Of a DNA stretch of 64,000 nt, positions 21,601-33,182 are shown in pieces. The stretch's first letter is position 1, and each line of letters starts with the position of its first letter. The notes below the pieces were generated by a model that had not been told where the DNA came from, did no database searches, and was given only the letters and a program-made list of their open reading frames with translations. This DNA comes from Tetraselmis striata (Eukaryota; Chlorophyta; Chlorodendrophyceae; Chlorodendrales; Chlorodendraceae): the NCBI GenBank assembly GCA_006384855.1, contig VCJN01002214.1, forward strand, positions 19,331-83,330. Reading direction: 5' to 3'. The position numbers were made by a program, and so were the translations under genes.

Positions 21601-24320
21601 ACCTAGCAATGAGAGACACTGCTCTGGTTTCTACGTTCCTACCGTGACAAACGACAAGGGAAGCCCTGAGACCGCGATACCCAGGCTCATGGATGACTGG
21701 TGTCAGACAGAGAACGGAACGGGGTGTCACATTTTAGGGTTGTTAGGGTTTCCCTATTGGGGAGCAAAAATGATAGGACGGGGCAGCGGCGTGTTTGGCC
21801 CCCGCGAGCACCGCTCGCTGTGGCATACATCAGGTATGGGTAATCCTAAACCCTAAAACGCGCAGAGTGGTGGCCGGGGGGGGGGGGGGGGGGGGGCTCT
21901 ACCTCCGGCGGACGCCGGGGACGACTGCTGCGGCTGCTGCCAGCGCGCATCCGGACGGTACTGGTGCGGCTCCCAGGCGCCGCCGCCCGACGCGTCGCCG
22001 CCCCCGCCCCCGCCCCCGCCCGGCGTGCTGGCCCCCGGGCTGCCCCCCTGCTGCGCGCCGCCGCCCGGGCTGCCGGGGCGCCCCCTCGCTGCCGCGCGCA
22101 GCTCGCGCTCGCGCAGCTTGCACAGGTCGAACTTGGCCGCCATCTCCGGCGCCAGCACCCCGCAGTGCGCCTCCCACGACTCCTGCCGCACACGGAACAC
22201 CGATCAGCAGGAACGGGGGACCACAGGTCGCGCGATACGCTCATCGACATGCCTCCGCAACAACGGGCCCGGGTAGGGCGGAGCTGCATGTATACTCGCG
22301 ACATTACGCTGTGCAGGACCCCCCAGGAGGACGACCACCATCCAGAAACAACAGTTCAATTCAAAGGTGTGAAGAAACTGAACGGCGGCGGCCGTGGATG
22401 GCAACGGCCACGGGTGCCGGCGCGCCTATGAGAACCTCTGGGATAATCGTCAAGCCTCGGCAGGATGGGCCTGCGCGCACTGCCCGCAGGAACATTCGAT
22501 ATAGCTCCGCCTGCATTTGGCCTCTGGCAGCCCGGGCGGGTGGGTATTGTCACCGCATCGGCACCCGCGCGGCGCAACCGCAGCGAGTGGTCTTTATGGG
22601 TTGAACGCAGGCCCGATACGGGGCTTACAAGAGTGCTTGTCGCCGCGCCGGCACCCGTAGTGTTCCTCAAAGCAATCCCGTGGTAGGGTTTGATATGTCT
22701 TAGGGTCCCAGATCAGGGTGAGCGCCCCCCAGCCTGCCAACGCGAAAGCACCGCCCCGAGCGGAACGGAAGAGGGAACCAGGGGGGGAGGGGGGGCAGAG
22801 GGAAGGGTGGGGGGGGGGGGGGGGGGGCGCGCCGCACCTGCTCCTGCAGGAACTTGAGCCGCCAGAAGCAGAGCACCTCCACGATGCACTGCGCCAGGCG
22901 CGCCATCTGCTTGAAGTTGGCCTCCGACAGCTCCTGCGCCGCACCGCCCGGCTCAGCCGCCCCGTCCCCGCCTCGCCGGGAGAGGGGCTGGGCGGCGCCA
23001 CCCACCTGCTGGTTCTCCCGCCCGAGGTCGCCGAACGTCACCATCTCCTCCACCGCCACCAGCTCCGCGATGGCTCCGCTCCGCAGCTGCGCCGCCCGGA
23101 AGTGGGGGGGGAGCACTCAGGGGGGGGGGGGGGAGGCAGCAGGTGAAGTGAGGTGGGAGGCTGTGGCGCACCACTTCGCCGATGTCCACGCTGTGCAGCG
23201 CCTGCCAGTTGATGGCCAGGTGGGCGGCGTTGAAGCTGAAGGCGCGGTGGCACGACGCCGCCTCCTCGCACTGCTCGATCGCCGCGTTCAGGGCGCCCTT
23301 CTCCGAGTGCGCCGCCCGCGCGGCCGCCAGGCGCCGCTGCCGCGCCGCGCTGTGGTACGCCTCCAGCCGCTCCTCCTGCAGCAAGCCCGCGGTCTCCTCC
23401 TCCAGTGCGGAGCTCAGCCCCTCCAGTGCCTCGATGTACCTGGGTACAGGGGGGCAATCCAACTACCATCAGCGCCACTCGGTCACCTGATGGCCATCGA
23501 TAGTGCCCCAGGGCGTGTGCCCACTCGTTTTCCATGCCATGACCCCCTCCCCTCCCCAGCCCCCTCCACACACCTACTGATACCGTTGCATGCTTGTTCG
23601 CCTTGCGTGAAACACCTAAAAGCCCTAAAACCTGCCCAGCAAGCCCAAGCAGGCTGGAAGCGGCACTCCCCGCCCAGCCCACCTCCCTGGAACCCCAAAC
23701 CTCCCGCCGTACCTTCGCATCCCGGCATACTTCTCCTGTAGCGACAGCACGATGTTCCGGCGCCAGGCGACCTCGTGCTCTAGGTAGTCGATGCCCAGCT
23801 GGCACAGCCGGATGAGCTGCGCGTAGTTGTGCGGGCTCAGGTGGAGCGGGTCATCGAACGCGACGTCGCCCTGCAGCACCGCCGCCAGCCCGCGCTCCAG
23901 CGCCGCCACATCCCTGTTCGCCACCTGCGGAGGCCGTGGCGGGGGCGTCAGGTGAGAGGCGCTGGCGATCGGCTTGCAGTTTGCGCCTACTGGTACTGGT
24001 AGTTGAGAGGCACATGTCGGGTGCAGCTCCACTAGGGTATTATAGGGTTTCTGTGCAACTCCGGTACGGCGACACCTTATCATTCGCTTGCGCTGAAACC
24101 CGGGGACGGCCAGCACCGTCGCGCCGCCGGCAGGGTTTGGAGCCTAGAGAGCGCACGCAGGGGTGGGTGATGTTAACGGCCAAGGGCGCACCACTCGCGC
24201 GAGGTCGATGCCGTGCAGCACGCGCCAGTTGAGGCCGCGAGTCCTGCGCGCAAAGCGGAAACCGCCGCGGCCGGGAGACTGGCGGCTACTCGCCGACTCC
24301 GCCCCCAAACCCCCGTCCAT
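18661..24320 (-). CDS. DZIP1-like coiled-coil protein with two tandem Dzip-like_N domains (9 exons)
   Basis: Exons: 24320-24192, 23924-23713, 23439-23172, 23086-23006, 22933-22838, 22182-21903, 21108-21006, 20167-20047, 18840-18661; 489 residues, all junctions in frame. Domain 1 spans residues about 20-113 (FRFARRTRGLNWRVLHGID, then a helical part with LIRLCQLGIDYLEHE). Domain 2 spans about 178-262 (FSFNAAHLAINWQALHSVD, VTFGDLGREN, MARLAQCIVEVL). Both fit the Iguana/DZIP1 N-terminal pattern F-FR-R---NW--L--ID---V followed by a (K/Q)-x-RL-QL--EYL helix. DZIP1 proteins sit at the ciliary basal body/transition zone. The rest is a Gly/Pro-rich linker, a coiled coil (exons 7-9) and a Ser/Pro/Arg tail. 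I see no C2H2 finger, which canonical DZIP1 has. An alternative start is Met at 24353. The flagellar role is inferred from family. Confidence 0.75.
18895..19625 (+). repeat. Three-copy tandem repeat, period about 265 bp
   Basis: Copies begin with GCTCCGAAACCAG at about 18909, 19170 and 19441. Each carries GAGGC-ATTCGCC, AAAGCACAACGCTTGCCACACGG-like text, GTACTCG, CAGGTACACC, ACGAGTACTCGTACTG, a C-run and ATTCTCGACTTTATTAGGG. The third copy lacks the end. It sits in the last intron of the DZIP1-like gene and is not coding. Confidence 0.85.
20334..20470 (+). repeat. Interstitial telomere-like repeats (TTTTAGGG/TTTAGGG and variants)
   Basis: A run of TTTTAGG, TTTTTAGG, TTTTAGGG and TTTAGGG units, preceded by an inverted GGGTTTTGCAAAACCC palindrome and followed by AAAGCCCTAAACC. 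The units match plant and green-algal telomere repeats but the array is short and degenerate. It lies in an intron between exons 7 and 8 of the DZIP1-like gene, so it is not a chromosome end. Confidence 0.75.
20833..20945 (+). repeat. GTGAGACAGCTGG dispersed element, copy 2
   Basis: Second member of the four-copy family (GGGTTCATGTCAGCCGGGC, AAGACAGCTGGCC, GGAAGACTGG, ending AAATTCAAATTTTC). Located in an intron of the DZIP1-like gene. Confidence 0.6.
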
Positions 24321-24353
24321 GACTTGCTCCACCTCCCGGGGTCCGTCTAGCAC

Positions 24354-25020
24354 ACGACGGGGACGGAAGGAAAGAAGCTCACGGGGTTACGCGGTCTGAA
24401 AAGGGGACTGCGGCGGGTGGGTGGGTGGGGGGTGGGGGTCGGAGGGAGGGCACCGTTATGGCGTTCGAGCGGTGGTTCATCCAAGGCAGCGTCGTCACCG
24501 CCCAACGACTCCATTAGGCAGGGAGGTACCCGGGTAGTGGGGTTGGTAGGCAGGTGGATGGCATCGCCACGCGCGCCGCTTCTGCTGATGGTGTAGTCGC
24601 TACGTACCGCCGCCTGTATATACGCCATTATCACTGCGCGATAGACTATATACTGAGCGCAATCACTATACCTCTCCACAAAAGTCTTGCCCCCAAAATC
24701 ACACAATACGCGGGAATTCGCCGTTGCGCGGGTATACGGCAATATTATTGGATGCCATTCAACGAAATGCAGGTGCACCCAACAGATACTGGGTGCATCG
24801 TCTTGCGTCGTTCAACGTTGGTTAGTTTGGTGCGCAGATGTGTGTGATAAAGTGGTAGTACAGCTGCAACAATGCCCCATTTTTAGCAATGTAAGCGGGT
24901 TATTCAGAGCATATATTAAATAACGCGGTTTTGGCAAGTATAGGTGCGATTTTCTTCCAAATTCGCCGGCATAGTGGTGTCAAGCGACCACCCCGTTTCT
25001 TTGCTGGGTCGTAAAAATGA
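24354..25020. other. Upstream region of the DZIP1-like gene
   Basis: Presumed promoter and 5' UTR. No gene seen. Composition becomes less GC-rich towards 25 kb. Confidence 0.4.
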
Positions 25021-25450
25021 GTGCGCGAGAGGGTACATGAATGTGAGCGCCGTCAGTGTTCGGAAGAAATTACTGCATTTTGGGAGGTGTGCCACGAGGC
25101 ATATCTTCGTGAATTAAACGGTGTCGGATTGAGGCGAACGGGGGTGACGTCGGAAAGCGTGTGGCAAAAGCGCCCAGAGTTGCGCGCTTGTAATGCCGTA
25201 GCTGTGGGAAGTGTAAACGTGGACATTCGAAAGTACATCTAAAGGACGCCCGAGCTTTGCGAGGTGTTTGACAAGTTGAATCTGTCCGAAACTGATACGG
25301 AGAGTCTTAGAGAAATGTGCGACTCGGTGGTGGCCGCGAGTCGAAAGTACGAGACCGACACTCGCACCGTCTAGGCGGCGGAACGCAATGCCAATAAGTT
25401 CGTTCCAACACACAAACCACGTTCCCACCGCCACAGCAAGGCAGGGGGTA
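25021..25450 (+). pseudogene. Decayed open frame with two in-frame stops, origin unknown
   Basis: One frame on the + strand reads as charged, protein-like sequence for about 140 codons, but is broken by TAA at about 25240 and TAG near 25372. Before, between and after the stops it stays amphipathic and Glu/Arg-rich (for example CEVFDKLNLSETDTESLRE and VVAASRKYETDTRTV). Base composition is less GC-rich than the neighbouring exons and there is no intron signature. No family is recognised; a relic of a transferred or viral-type gene or of a transposon is possible but unproven. Confidence 0.4.
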
Positions 25451-26036
25451 GCTCAGAACTATTACAATATTGTTGATCCGTAGTTGCCACCCTGAGCCAT
25501 GGCATGTAGTAGCCGTCAGGCCTGCGTCAGGAGGTGTGTATTGCTCCTTGTACACGTACGGGTGCCGGTGGTAATATTATCTATTCTTTCCCGCCTGCTG
25601 CCGACATATATGTATGTATGTTCTTGCCGTCGAGAGACAGAAAGAGGGAGGAATACATTATTGAATAGAGAGCGCTTGTAACATGCTGGGAACATACTGT
25701 GTCTAAAGGGCATGAATCAATGCCTCTGTGCATACTCAGATGAAGCCCTCGACCCATGCTGTTTTACTTGAACAACGTTTGTGGGAGGAGGCAGTGACCC
25801 GTACGTCACGTGAGCGGCCACAATAATGTGCTGGCGTTAGGCGCGAGATGGTGATTGACTACAATAAAAGGAATCCCCCGGACGTATCTACACTTGGACA
25901 TGAGGGCGGGCAAGCATGAGCGCTCTATTAATACCCCATTGACTCTGACATCGCAGCGAAGGGGGCGGGGTCCCCAATGCCGGCCACGGCAGGTACGTGA
26001 ACACCTGCAACCCAGCACCCGCCCAACAGGCCGCCC

Positions 26037-29000
26037 TCAGCGCGCCCGCTTCCCGCTGCGGCGGTGCTTTTCCCCCTCGTGGCGCCGGGCACGGCGCTTC
26101 CGCTTCTTGTCCCTTTCATCCCGCCCTTTCTTGCCCTTCTTGTCCCGCCCCTGCTTGCGCCGTCTCTTCTTCGCCGCCTCCCGCTCCTCCTCCCCAGCCT
26201 TCCGCCGCCTCCGCTTCCGCTTCCGATGCTCCCCGCTGCTGCTGCTGCTGCTTCCACTATCCCGAGAGGAGCCGGCGCCCCCATCGCTGCCGCTGCTGCT
26301 GTTCGAGGAGCTGTCGCAACGGCCCTCCTTCCCCGCACGCCTCCCCCGGAGTCGCACCGTGGCGGGCGGAAGCGCCGGCGGACCAGCGGGTGCAGCGGGC
26401 AGATGCAGCCGGTCATTCCTCGGGCCCTCAGGAGCCGCGGGCCCCAGCTGCCCGCCCCGAGATGGCGCCGGCGGCAGCTCGGCAGGGCCCGCAGCCGGCA
26501 GCACTGCCGCTGACCCCGAGCCGCCCGCCCAGCCGCCCTGCGCGTTGAACAAGTCCACGGAGCCGACCGGAGTACGTCAGCCGATGCCCGCCCCGGGGCA
26601 GCTCCCGCCTGGTTAGGGCTTCGCAACCCTGAGGATACGGACGGACGGACGATGCGGGGTCAAGGGGGGGGGGGGGGGGGGGGCGCCTCAAACGTGAGCT
26701 CCCCTTCGCACACCAGCAGCGGCTCGTCCTCGTCAGGTTCTGCGGGGGGCAGGGGGCGCAGGGCGACGGCGGCGCGGTGTCAGGTGCTGCGTATGGAGGG
26801 CGCGTACACCACGCCGGAGGTCCCGCGCGGCGGTGTGCAGACCGCTGTGTTCCGATTTATAACTAACTCGTCGGTGCTGGTTCAGAATTTAAGGTTTCAG
26901 CAACAGGGTTCATGGCGTAAGTGTAAGCCCAAATGAATGTGGACTATTCTATGTATGTAATAGATGTCGAACTAACAAGGATACGCCTGCCCACAAAGCT
27001 CTTGCCCCCCCTTGTCAAGCATCCATTGTAGGCTCGCCCAGTATCAGCCCTCGCCTTCGTTTCCGGCCGCACCCTTTCATGTGTCACACGGGAACATGGC
27101 ATCATCATGCGTGGCGGCAGCCCTAAGTGGAGCTTGTTGTGCTATTGTTGTAAGAGCCATACGTGTGTGCGTGTCATTGTTCAGGGTTGGTAATGAATTT
27201 GATATTAACCCAATGTCACGAGGGCACGACCTTTTTATATAGCACGTGCATGCGTTCTATACGTAATGGCTGCACGGCACGAGTTAGCTCTACCATCGTG
27301 GAACACATTCACAAAGGCGCGCTCTCCACACCGTCGGCATGATTGCAAGCAAGTGAGCAGTTCACACAAAAACGGCCAATACTGCAATTAATAAGGCTTG
27401 CTCCAAAACCATCCCACCTACAGCTGTTGTCCGCATTTAATGCGCGCTTAGTAGAGCCGGGCTTCAGCCCGCACTGCGCAGGGGTGCAGCCCCCGGCGAG
27501 TCAGCGGGTGGGTCCATACAGTCACCTGCTAGGCGCCCCCCCCCCCCCCCCCCGCCACCCCCTACCCCCCTCGGGTATATGTCGAGGGGGGCGGCAGGGA
27601 TCGAACCTGCGCAGAGCGGAATCACGAGCACGACAGGCAGCGCCCCCCCCCCCCCCCCCCCCCCTTCCGCCACCTATCACATCTCAAGCCATTGGTGAAT
27701 GTTCTAAGTAGATACTTACATCATAAAAATGCGCCACTTCATACGGGTCGCTCAGTAAGCCACTGTACCGGGGGTGGTAGGAGTACCTAAAATATTTGCA
27801 TCGCCCCCCTTCCCCCTACTCCCCTCGGTTATAATTCCACCGAGGGCCCCGGCACAGAGCGGAATCACAAGCGTAACAGGCAGCCCCCCCCCCCCCCCCC
27901 CCCCGTCTGCCAGCTATCACATCTCAAAAACCCGTTGATGAATATTCTAAGTTGTTTATATCATAGAACGCGCCACTGTACCACTCGGCGGTCGGCGCCT
28001 CCGGTGCTGACGTGGCGATACGTGTAGGGCAAGGCTTCCGAGGGGGGGGGGGGAGGGGGTGTATTAGGACGCAACTGCAGCAATGAGAATAGAATGAGAA
28101 CAGAAGAGGAAAAGAAGAATAGAATAGGAAAATGTCTTGATGATTTGCCTTTTTTCGAAAGAAATCTCACAGGTTAATTTGAGTCGTATTGCGAATGGAT
28201 TCGGGATAGCTCAAAGTGCATCGTTTGACTTTGTATTGTCAAATGATAAAAACAAAAGTCAAGTATATTGTTTGCAATTAAATAACGATACATGAATGCG
28301 TGCCGGTGCAATCAGATAATAGATAAGATTGCGTTAATGATTACTGCGCGTTAGTGCATCATCAGGCACGCGGCCTGCTGGGATCAGGCCATATTGCGGG
28401 TAAAACCGATGCGGTGCCGGCAGGTACGAGTGCCACTTCGAGAAGCGAGTATCAAGTGGTGCCAGTAATCAGGTTCATTGCAAGCGCAGAAATTCATTGG
28501 TTTATACCCTTGAAGGGTGGCAAATATAAACACGGCCAGGCACCGCCGTTGCAAATCAATTGCCGACTATGTGCTAGTATGATTAATCTTCGATCTTTTC
28601 ATTGTGAGAGTGGGAGTGGGAGTGGGCTTGGAAGAGGGTCCTCCTGTAGAGTCTGCTACAGGTAGATGAGGTCAGGAAGACACTAGGGGGCAGTGGATGG
28701 GGGGGGGGGGGGGGGGGGGGGCTGCACCCGCGCGCCGGTTCTTGTTGAGGTAATCGACCGCCGCCCGGGCGTGCCCGGACGCCCCGCTGCCTCCAGCCTG
28801 TCCGCCCCACCACATGCGGGCAGTAGGGACGCCCTCAGCGTGCACCACAGGGCACCACCGCGGCGCGCAACGAGGCCACGCGCCATCGGCCTGGAGAATG
28901 GGGATGTGTCCAACCACCCATCCCCGTCCCCGTCGCCGCTGCCCGCCGCCCTGCTGCTCCCCGTGATGGGGCGCACAGTGCTGTGTGGCGGTATGGGGCT

Positions 29001-29917
29001 GCGGGGCAGGTCCGCACCTGGATCCGCTTCATCATGTTCCCGCGGTTGTTAGCGTCCAATGGCTCGGCAGCCTGTTCAGCACGGTGCCAGCACAGCGCCG
29101 CCTTCAGCCTGCTTGTGGCTCTCCTGCTCTGCCTTGGAGGGCGATCAGGAGCATGCCCCCCCCCCCCCCCCGCCCCGCCCCACAAAAAAAAACATACATA
29201 CAGATACACATGCACATGTAGATACAGGTACACCCCACCACCTTCGCCGCCAGCACCTTGCGTGTCTTCTGCTTGGGCTTCGGCAGCGCGGACGTCTCCA
29301 CCCTCATGACCATGCCGCCTGGGCACAGCAGCCGACATGCCGCCTGAAGCTGAGCGACCATGCCCTGGACCGAGGGTGGGAAAATGCTGGGCGGGGGCTG
29401 AGCGGAAGTGGGGGAGCTCACGCTGCGCCAGCAGCAGCCCCCCTTCGCCCAGCGGCGCCCCGCGCTGCCTGGCCCGCTCCTCCGCCGACGGCGGCGCGGG
29501 GCGCTCGTACGTGTCGCGTCCCAACGCCGCCGCCGCTGCCACTATCTCGCGCTCCGTGTGGCTGCACGCAGCAGTCGGCGCGTGTCATGCCGTGCACCTG
29601 GCCTTGCCAGCACAGCTACACCCAAACGAGCCCAACCCGGGCTTGAGTCGTACCCTCCTGCACGGTGTGTACCTCCCCCGTTGTACACAACGGCGGACTG
29701 AAAGGCTCACATATGTTCACATCAACGCACTGGACTTGTCGACCCCCTCGCTGTCTCCCTCGCTCTCTCACTCTCTCTGGCAACATCTCACTCTTTCTCC
29801 CAACAGCAGCGCCATGCCAAGCCACGGGCAGCAGCCTTGCCTGCGACCACGGTCCTGCGGGTTGTGCAGCGTGTCGTTGAGGTGCTTCTCCACGTTGAAC
29901 ATATTCTCCTTAACCAT
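26037..29917 (-). CDS. Unrecognised protein with Lys/Arg-rich C-terminus (about 7 exons)
   Basis: Proposed exons: 29917-29841, 29561-29422, 29318-29242, 29071-29018, 28890-28728, 26739-26687, 26537-26037; about 354 residues. The first four join in frame and read like real protein (MVKENMFNVEKHLNDTL, then HTEREIVAAAAALGRDTYER, VETSALPKPKQKTRKVLAA, LDANNRGNMMKRIQ). Intron 1 needs a GC donor (AG|GCAAGG). Exon 6 gives DEDEPLLVCEGELTFE; its donor is also GC-type and uncertain. The last exon is Pro/Gly-rich, then a Ser-rich run, then about 70 residues of almost only K, R, E and G, like nuclear or nucleolar RNA-binding proteins. I cannot name a family. The frame is open upstream of the chosen Met to 30196, so the start may be further 5'. 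The exons near 28.8 and 26.7 kb are the least certain. Confidence 0.5.
27465..27710 (-). repeat. tRNA-like repeat unit, copy 1 (complete T-arm and acceptor-like pairing)
   Basis: On the - strand a perfect T-arm (GCAGG, TTCGATC, CCTGC) is followed by CGCCCCC, which can pair with a GGGGGCG upstream that has been swallowed by a poly-G expansion. No D-arm or anticodon arm with a 7-base loop can be drawn between them, so this is a tRNA-like or SINE-derived unit, not a tRNA gene. It is tandemly repeated at 27775-27960. Confidence 0.45.
27775..27960 (-). repeat. tRNA-like repeat unit, copy 2 (degenerate)
   Basis: Same order of blocks as copy 1: C-rich run, (C)CCCTCGG, GAGCGGAATCAC, AACAGGCAGC, poly-C, CTATCACATCTCAA, GATGAAT-TTCTAAGT. 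The B box/T-arm is lost here. The pair is a roughly 320-bp tandem duplication inside the long fifth intron of the unrecognised gene. Confidence 0.5.
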
Positions 29918-30661
29918 GGCGCCGGCTTCCAGACCGTCGAGCAGCCGGGGAGGGAGGTCGCTGCCAACAAGCCAGTCCACAGAGGTCCGACCAGCGGGCG
30001 ACAGGGCGGCTGATAGGCTGAGTCGTGGACACCTAGGGCGCAGGATCGGTTGAGAGCGGCACGCGAGGGGGGAACGCCCGCCGGACTGCGGATGTGACGA
30101 CAGACGACCGTTGCTATCGACCCGCCCGACAGAACAAGCACTATACCGATAATATAAGGAAATCGCCACATCACGCCAAGGTCGCCGCACGATCATGCGT
30201 TACCGTACTAGTCACTACTGTTTTAAATATCGTTAGTTTGTTAATTAGATAAGGGAAATCAAAATCCAATCTTTACCGCCCTTACGTATAAGGATTTAGC
30301 AAGGATTATTAGCAGCGAGCGACTACACGTACGGCGGGTATATTAAGCATAGGGGAAAGCAGGCGGGGTGCGTACCGGTATCATTATTTCGCCTTCGTTT
30401 ATATCCGCCAGAACATGGTTGCTATTTATAGTTATTTCACCGCCGGCGCCCGGGGCGGCGGGGGGGGGGGGGGGGGAGGGGGAATCACCCCGACGGCCCG
30501 GCGGCCTGCTGTGCTAGCTGACACTCCTAGTGCTACAGTGGCATTTTCACGAGCCTGCGAAAGGCACCCCAGTCGCAACGAACACGAGCCTGCACGCGCA
30601 AGGCCACTGCTTGTCCATTCAGCCTCACTCAGCTAGCACCGCTACTCTACTCGTCGGAACT

Positions 30662-33145
30662 ATGCCGGCAACGGGGTCGTCCGTTGGTCCGCGAATCGGC
30701 GCCACGAGGCCGCTCCCCCGCGCGCCCACCAGTAGCTCCAGCGTCAGCGCCCCCCCACGCCCCCAAAAGCGTACCGTCGCCAGGACTCCCCAGCCCCAGG
30801 CAGCCGGTGCGGGCCGCCGAGGATGCACGGGGAGGCTGCGTGCGGGTGGCAAGCCGGCGGCTGAGGCGGGCGCCGCGCCGTGGAGCCTCCTGTTCGACCT
30901 GCGCGAGCGGGAGACGGAGTGGAGCGACGGGAACCAGGTGCGAACCGTGCGGTGCGGTGCGGTGCAGTGCGCCCGCCCTGGACCGGCCCTGAGGCCCCGA
31001 GTGACTGCCTCTTCTTGCCTGCCGGCTGGCGGGGTGGTGACGCGGGCGGTGCTGCGGGCGGCGCGGCAGGCGCGCCTGGTGGTGGCGTTCGCGGCGCAGG
31101 AGCTGGGCGTGGCGGAGGAGGAGGTGCGGCGTAAGCTGGGCGAGCTGGCGGTGCTGATGCCCGACCTCTGTACGCCCCCCTCCGCCGCCTCGCGCCCTCT
31201 TTTATGCACCCTCGACCCCCTCGCCGCATCTGCCGCACGTCGCAGACCCCACCCTCCTCGTCCAGCCAGTCCTAGTACGGTAGCGATGGGACTGTCGTGT
31301 CAGCAGCGGCACCACGTATCATCGTCATCATCGAGCCGCGTTACAGCAGTCCACAAAATACAAAAGCACGACCTGCCAGCTTCTCCAGAGAGGACAATAC
31401 TCCCCAGCTAATTAGTTCTCGCAGCGAATCTGTGTTCTTACCTGCACGCAAGGTGGGGAGGAGAAAGAAGGGCGAGGGAACCGCATTGCCACCCAGAGGG
31501 GGGGGGGGGGGGGGAGAGGGGGGGGCATTGGGTCGTCAGGCAGGAGCGGGCCTGATCGTGAAGGCGTGGCGTCGTGTGGAGATAGTGTGGCCACCTGCTC
31601 ACAACTCCCCCTCCCCCTTTCCCTCGCCCGTGCGTGCTCGACCCCACTGCCCTTCCCGGAATTGCAGCCTCCAGGGTGGGCAAGCTCACGCCCGGCACCG
31701 TCACCTCCCTCATCCGCGACACCAAGGCAAGCCCCCCCCCCCCCCCCCCCCCGCCCCCCTTTTTCCCATTAGCGACATCCCGGCCACAGTGACCTGATTG
31801 CTTCAGCTTGCGGGGCAGACCAGCATTCCCCCTTACACCCTTTCCCTCCTCCTTCCCTTTCCTCCCCACCCCCTGACATTGGGGCACTCATCCGCAGGTC
31901 GTGGCACTCAACATGGTGCAGCTCAAGTCCATCTTCCCGGCAGCCAACGTGAGCGCCGCCGTGGCAGGTCAGCGCCCCTTCCCGCCCCATCCCGCCCCAT
32001 CAGCCCTTCGCGCCCCGCGCTCTTCCCGGCTGATGGCGGCCGCCTGATGGTGGGCTGAGGGGGGGCGGCGGTGGGGGCAGCGCGGCCGGAGCTGGCGCTG
32101 ATGCCGCCGGAGGAGGTGCGGCGCGAGGCGGCGGCGGTGGCGGAGCTGCTGGGCGTCGACGCGGTGGACGACCTCGTGGAGGAGTACCCGCGGTGAGGCG
32201 GCCCTCCTCCCCTCTCGCCGCGCATGCCTGCACGAGCAGGCGTCTCTCCTGCGCGCCGAGCGCCACTGCCGGGCTGTCCCCCGCCGGTTGCGAATGCGGC
32301 GCCGACATCGCCCACACAACATCATGGGTGAGCTGGAGATAATATACCAAGTGATGAACTATTCACACACATGCTGCAGACCTGCTAGATGCTGCAACCT
32401 ACTGGCAGCGGGATGCGTGGGCGGCGGGGGTGGGAACCCACCGTGCTATGCGGACTGGGGGGCGGTGCCCCCCACACTTTCCCTTTACAAAACGGTGGAG
32501 GGGTGCCTAGGTGGCTAGGGCATCGTGCTGTATGGGGGGCTTGGCTCACGCGGAATCACTTTGCCAGCTGCGGGGAGGAAGGGGGGGGGGGGGGGGGAAG
32601 GGGGGTTAAGGGACCAGGCCTTGACAGGGCTACACGCTACGCACGTTGGTTAGTGCGCCCTATGCGGGCTCGTGCGGCCGGGTCGTGAGACAGCTGGCTT
32701 GTTTAGCATCACAGACTAAGCGGTAGGCAACGTAGTGTGAAATTTTAAATTTCAAACGTAAGTGAACTCGGTCACCCATGTCATGTATTGAAATTTCTTA
32801 CTACAACTTTATTCCTGCTGGTTTCTCCAAGCTGTGCAGGCCAGCCATCGTTCGGCCCGGCTGCACAAAGCCGCATCGGGTTGGCGGTAGCCGCATCAGT
32901 GCAGCCCTCTGAAAGCCAGCACTGTCACAATGTAGCCGCCGCCAGCGGCCTCCGCCATGCGGTGTGCCAAGTAGACCGACAACCTCCCAGAGCCCCTCGG
33001 CCGGATAAGTGGCACCCATGCTCTCACCGACTGGTCATAATGCATGTATTGATATCGTGATCTATCTAGACCAATAAGGACATAGCGCGCTCCTAAAAAT
33101 GCTGTTCTCGAGTCGGCACCCGTATTCATTGAATTGGGATCATCC

Positions 33146-33182
<37 letters not shown>

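Noticed and set aside
27585..27665. Functional tRNA gene on the - strand
   Set aside because: The T-arm and possible acceptor stem are perfect but no D-arm or 7-base anticodon loop can be formed.
32352..32420. Possible exon of the helical-repeat gene reading DLLDAATYWQ after a CAG acceptor
   Set aside because: The phase left by the preceding exon (CG) does not fit this frame, whereas the acceptor at 33985 restores EEYPRILDAEAV exactly.
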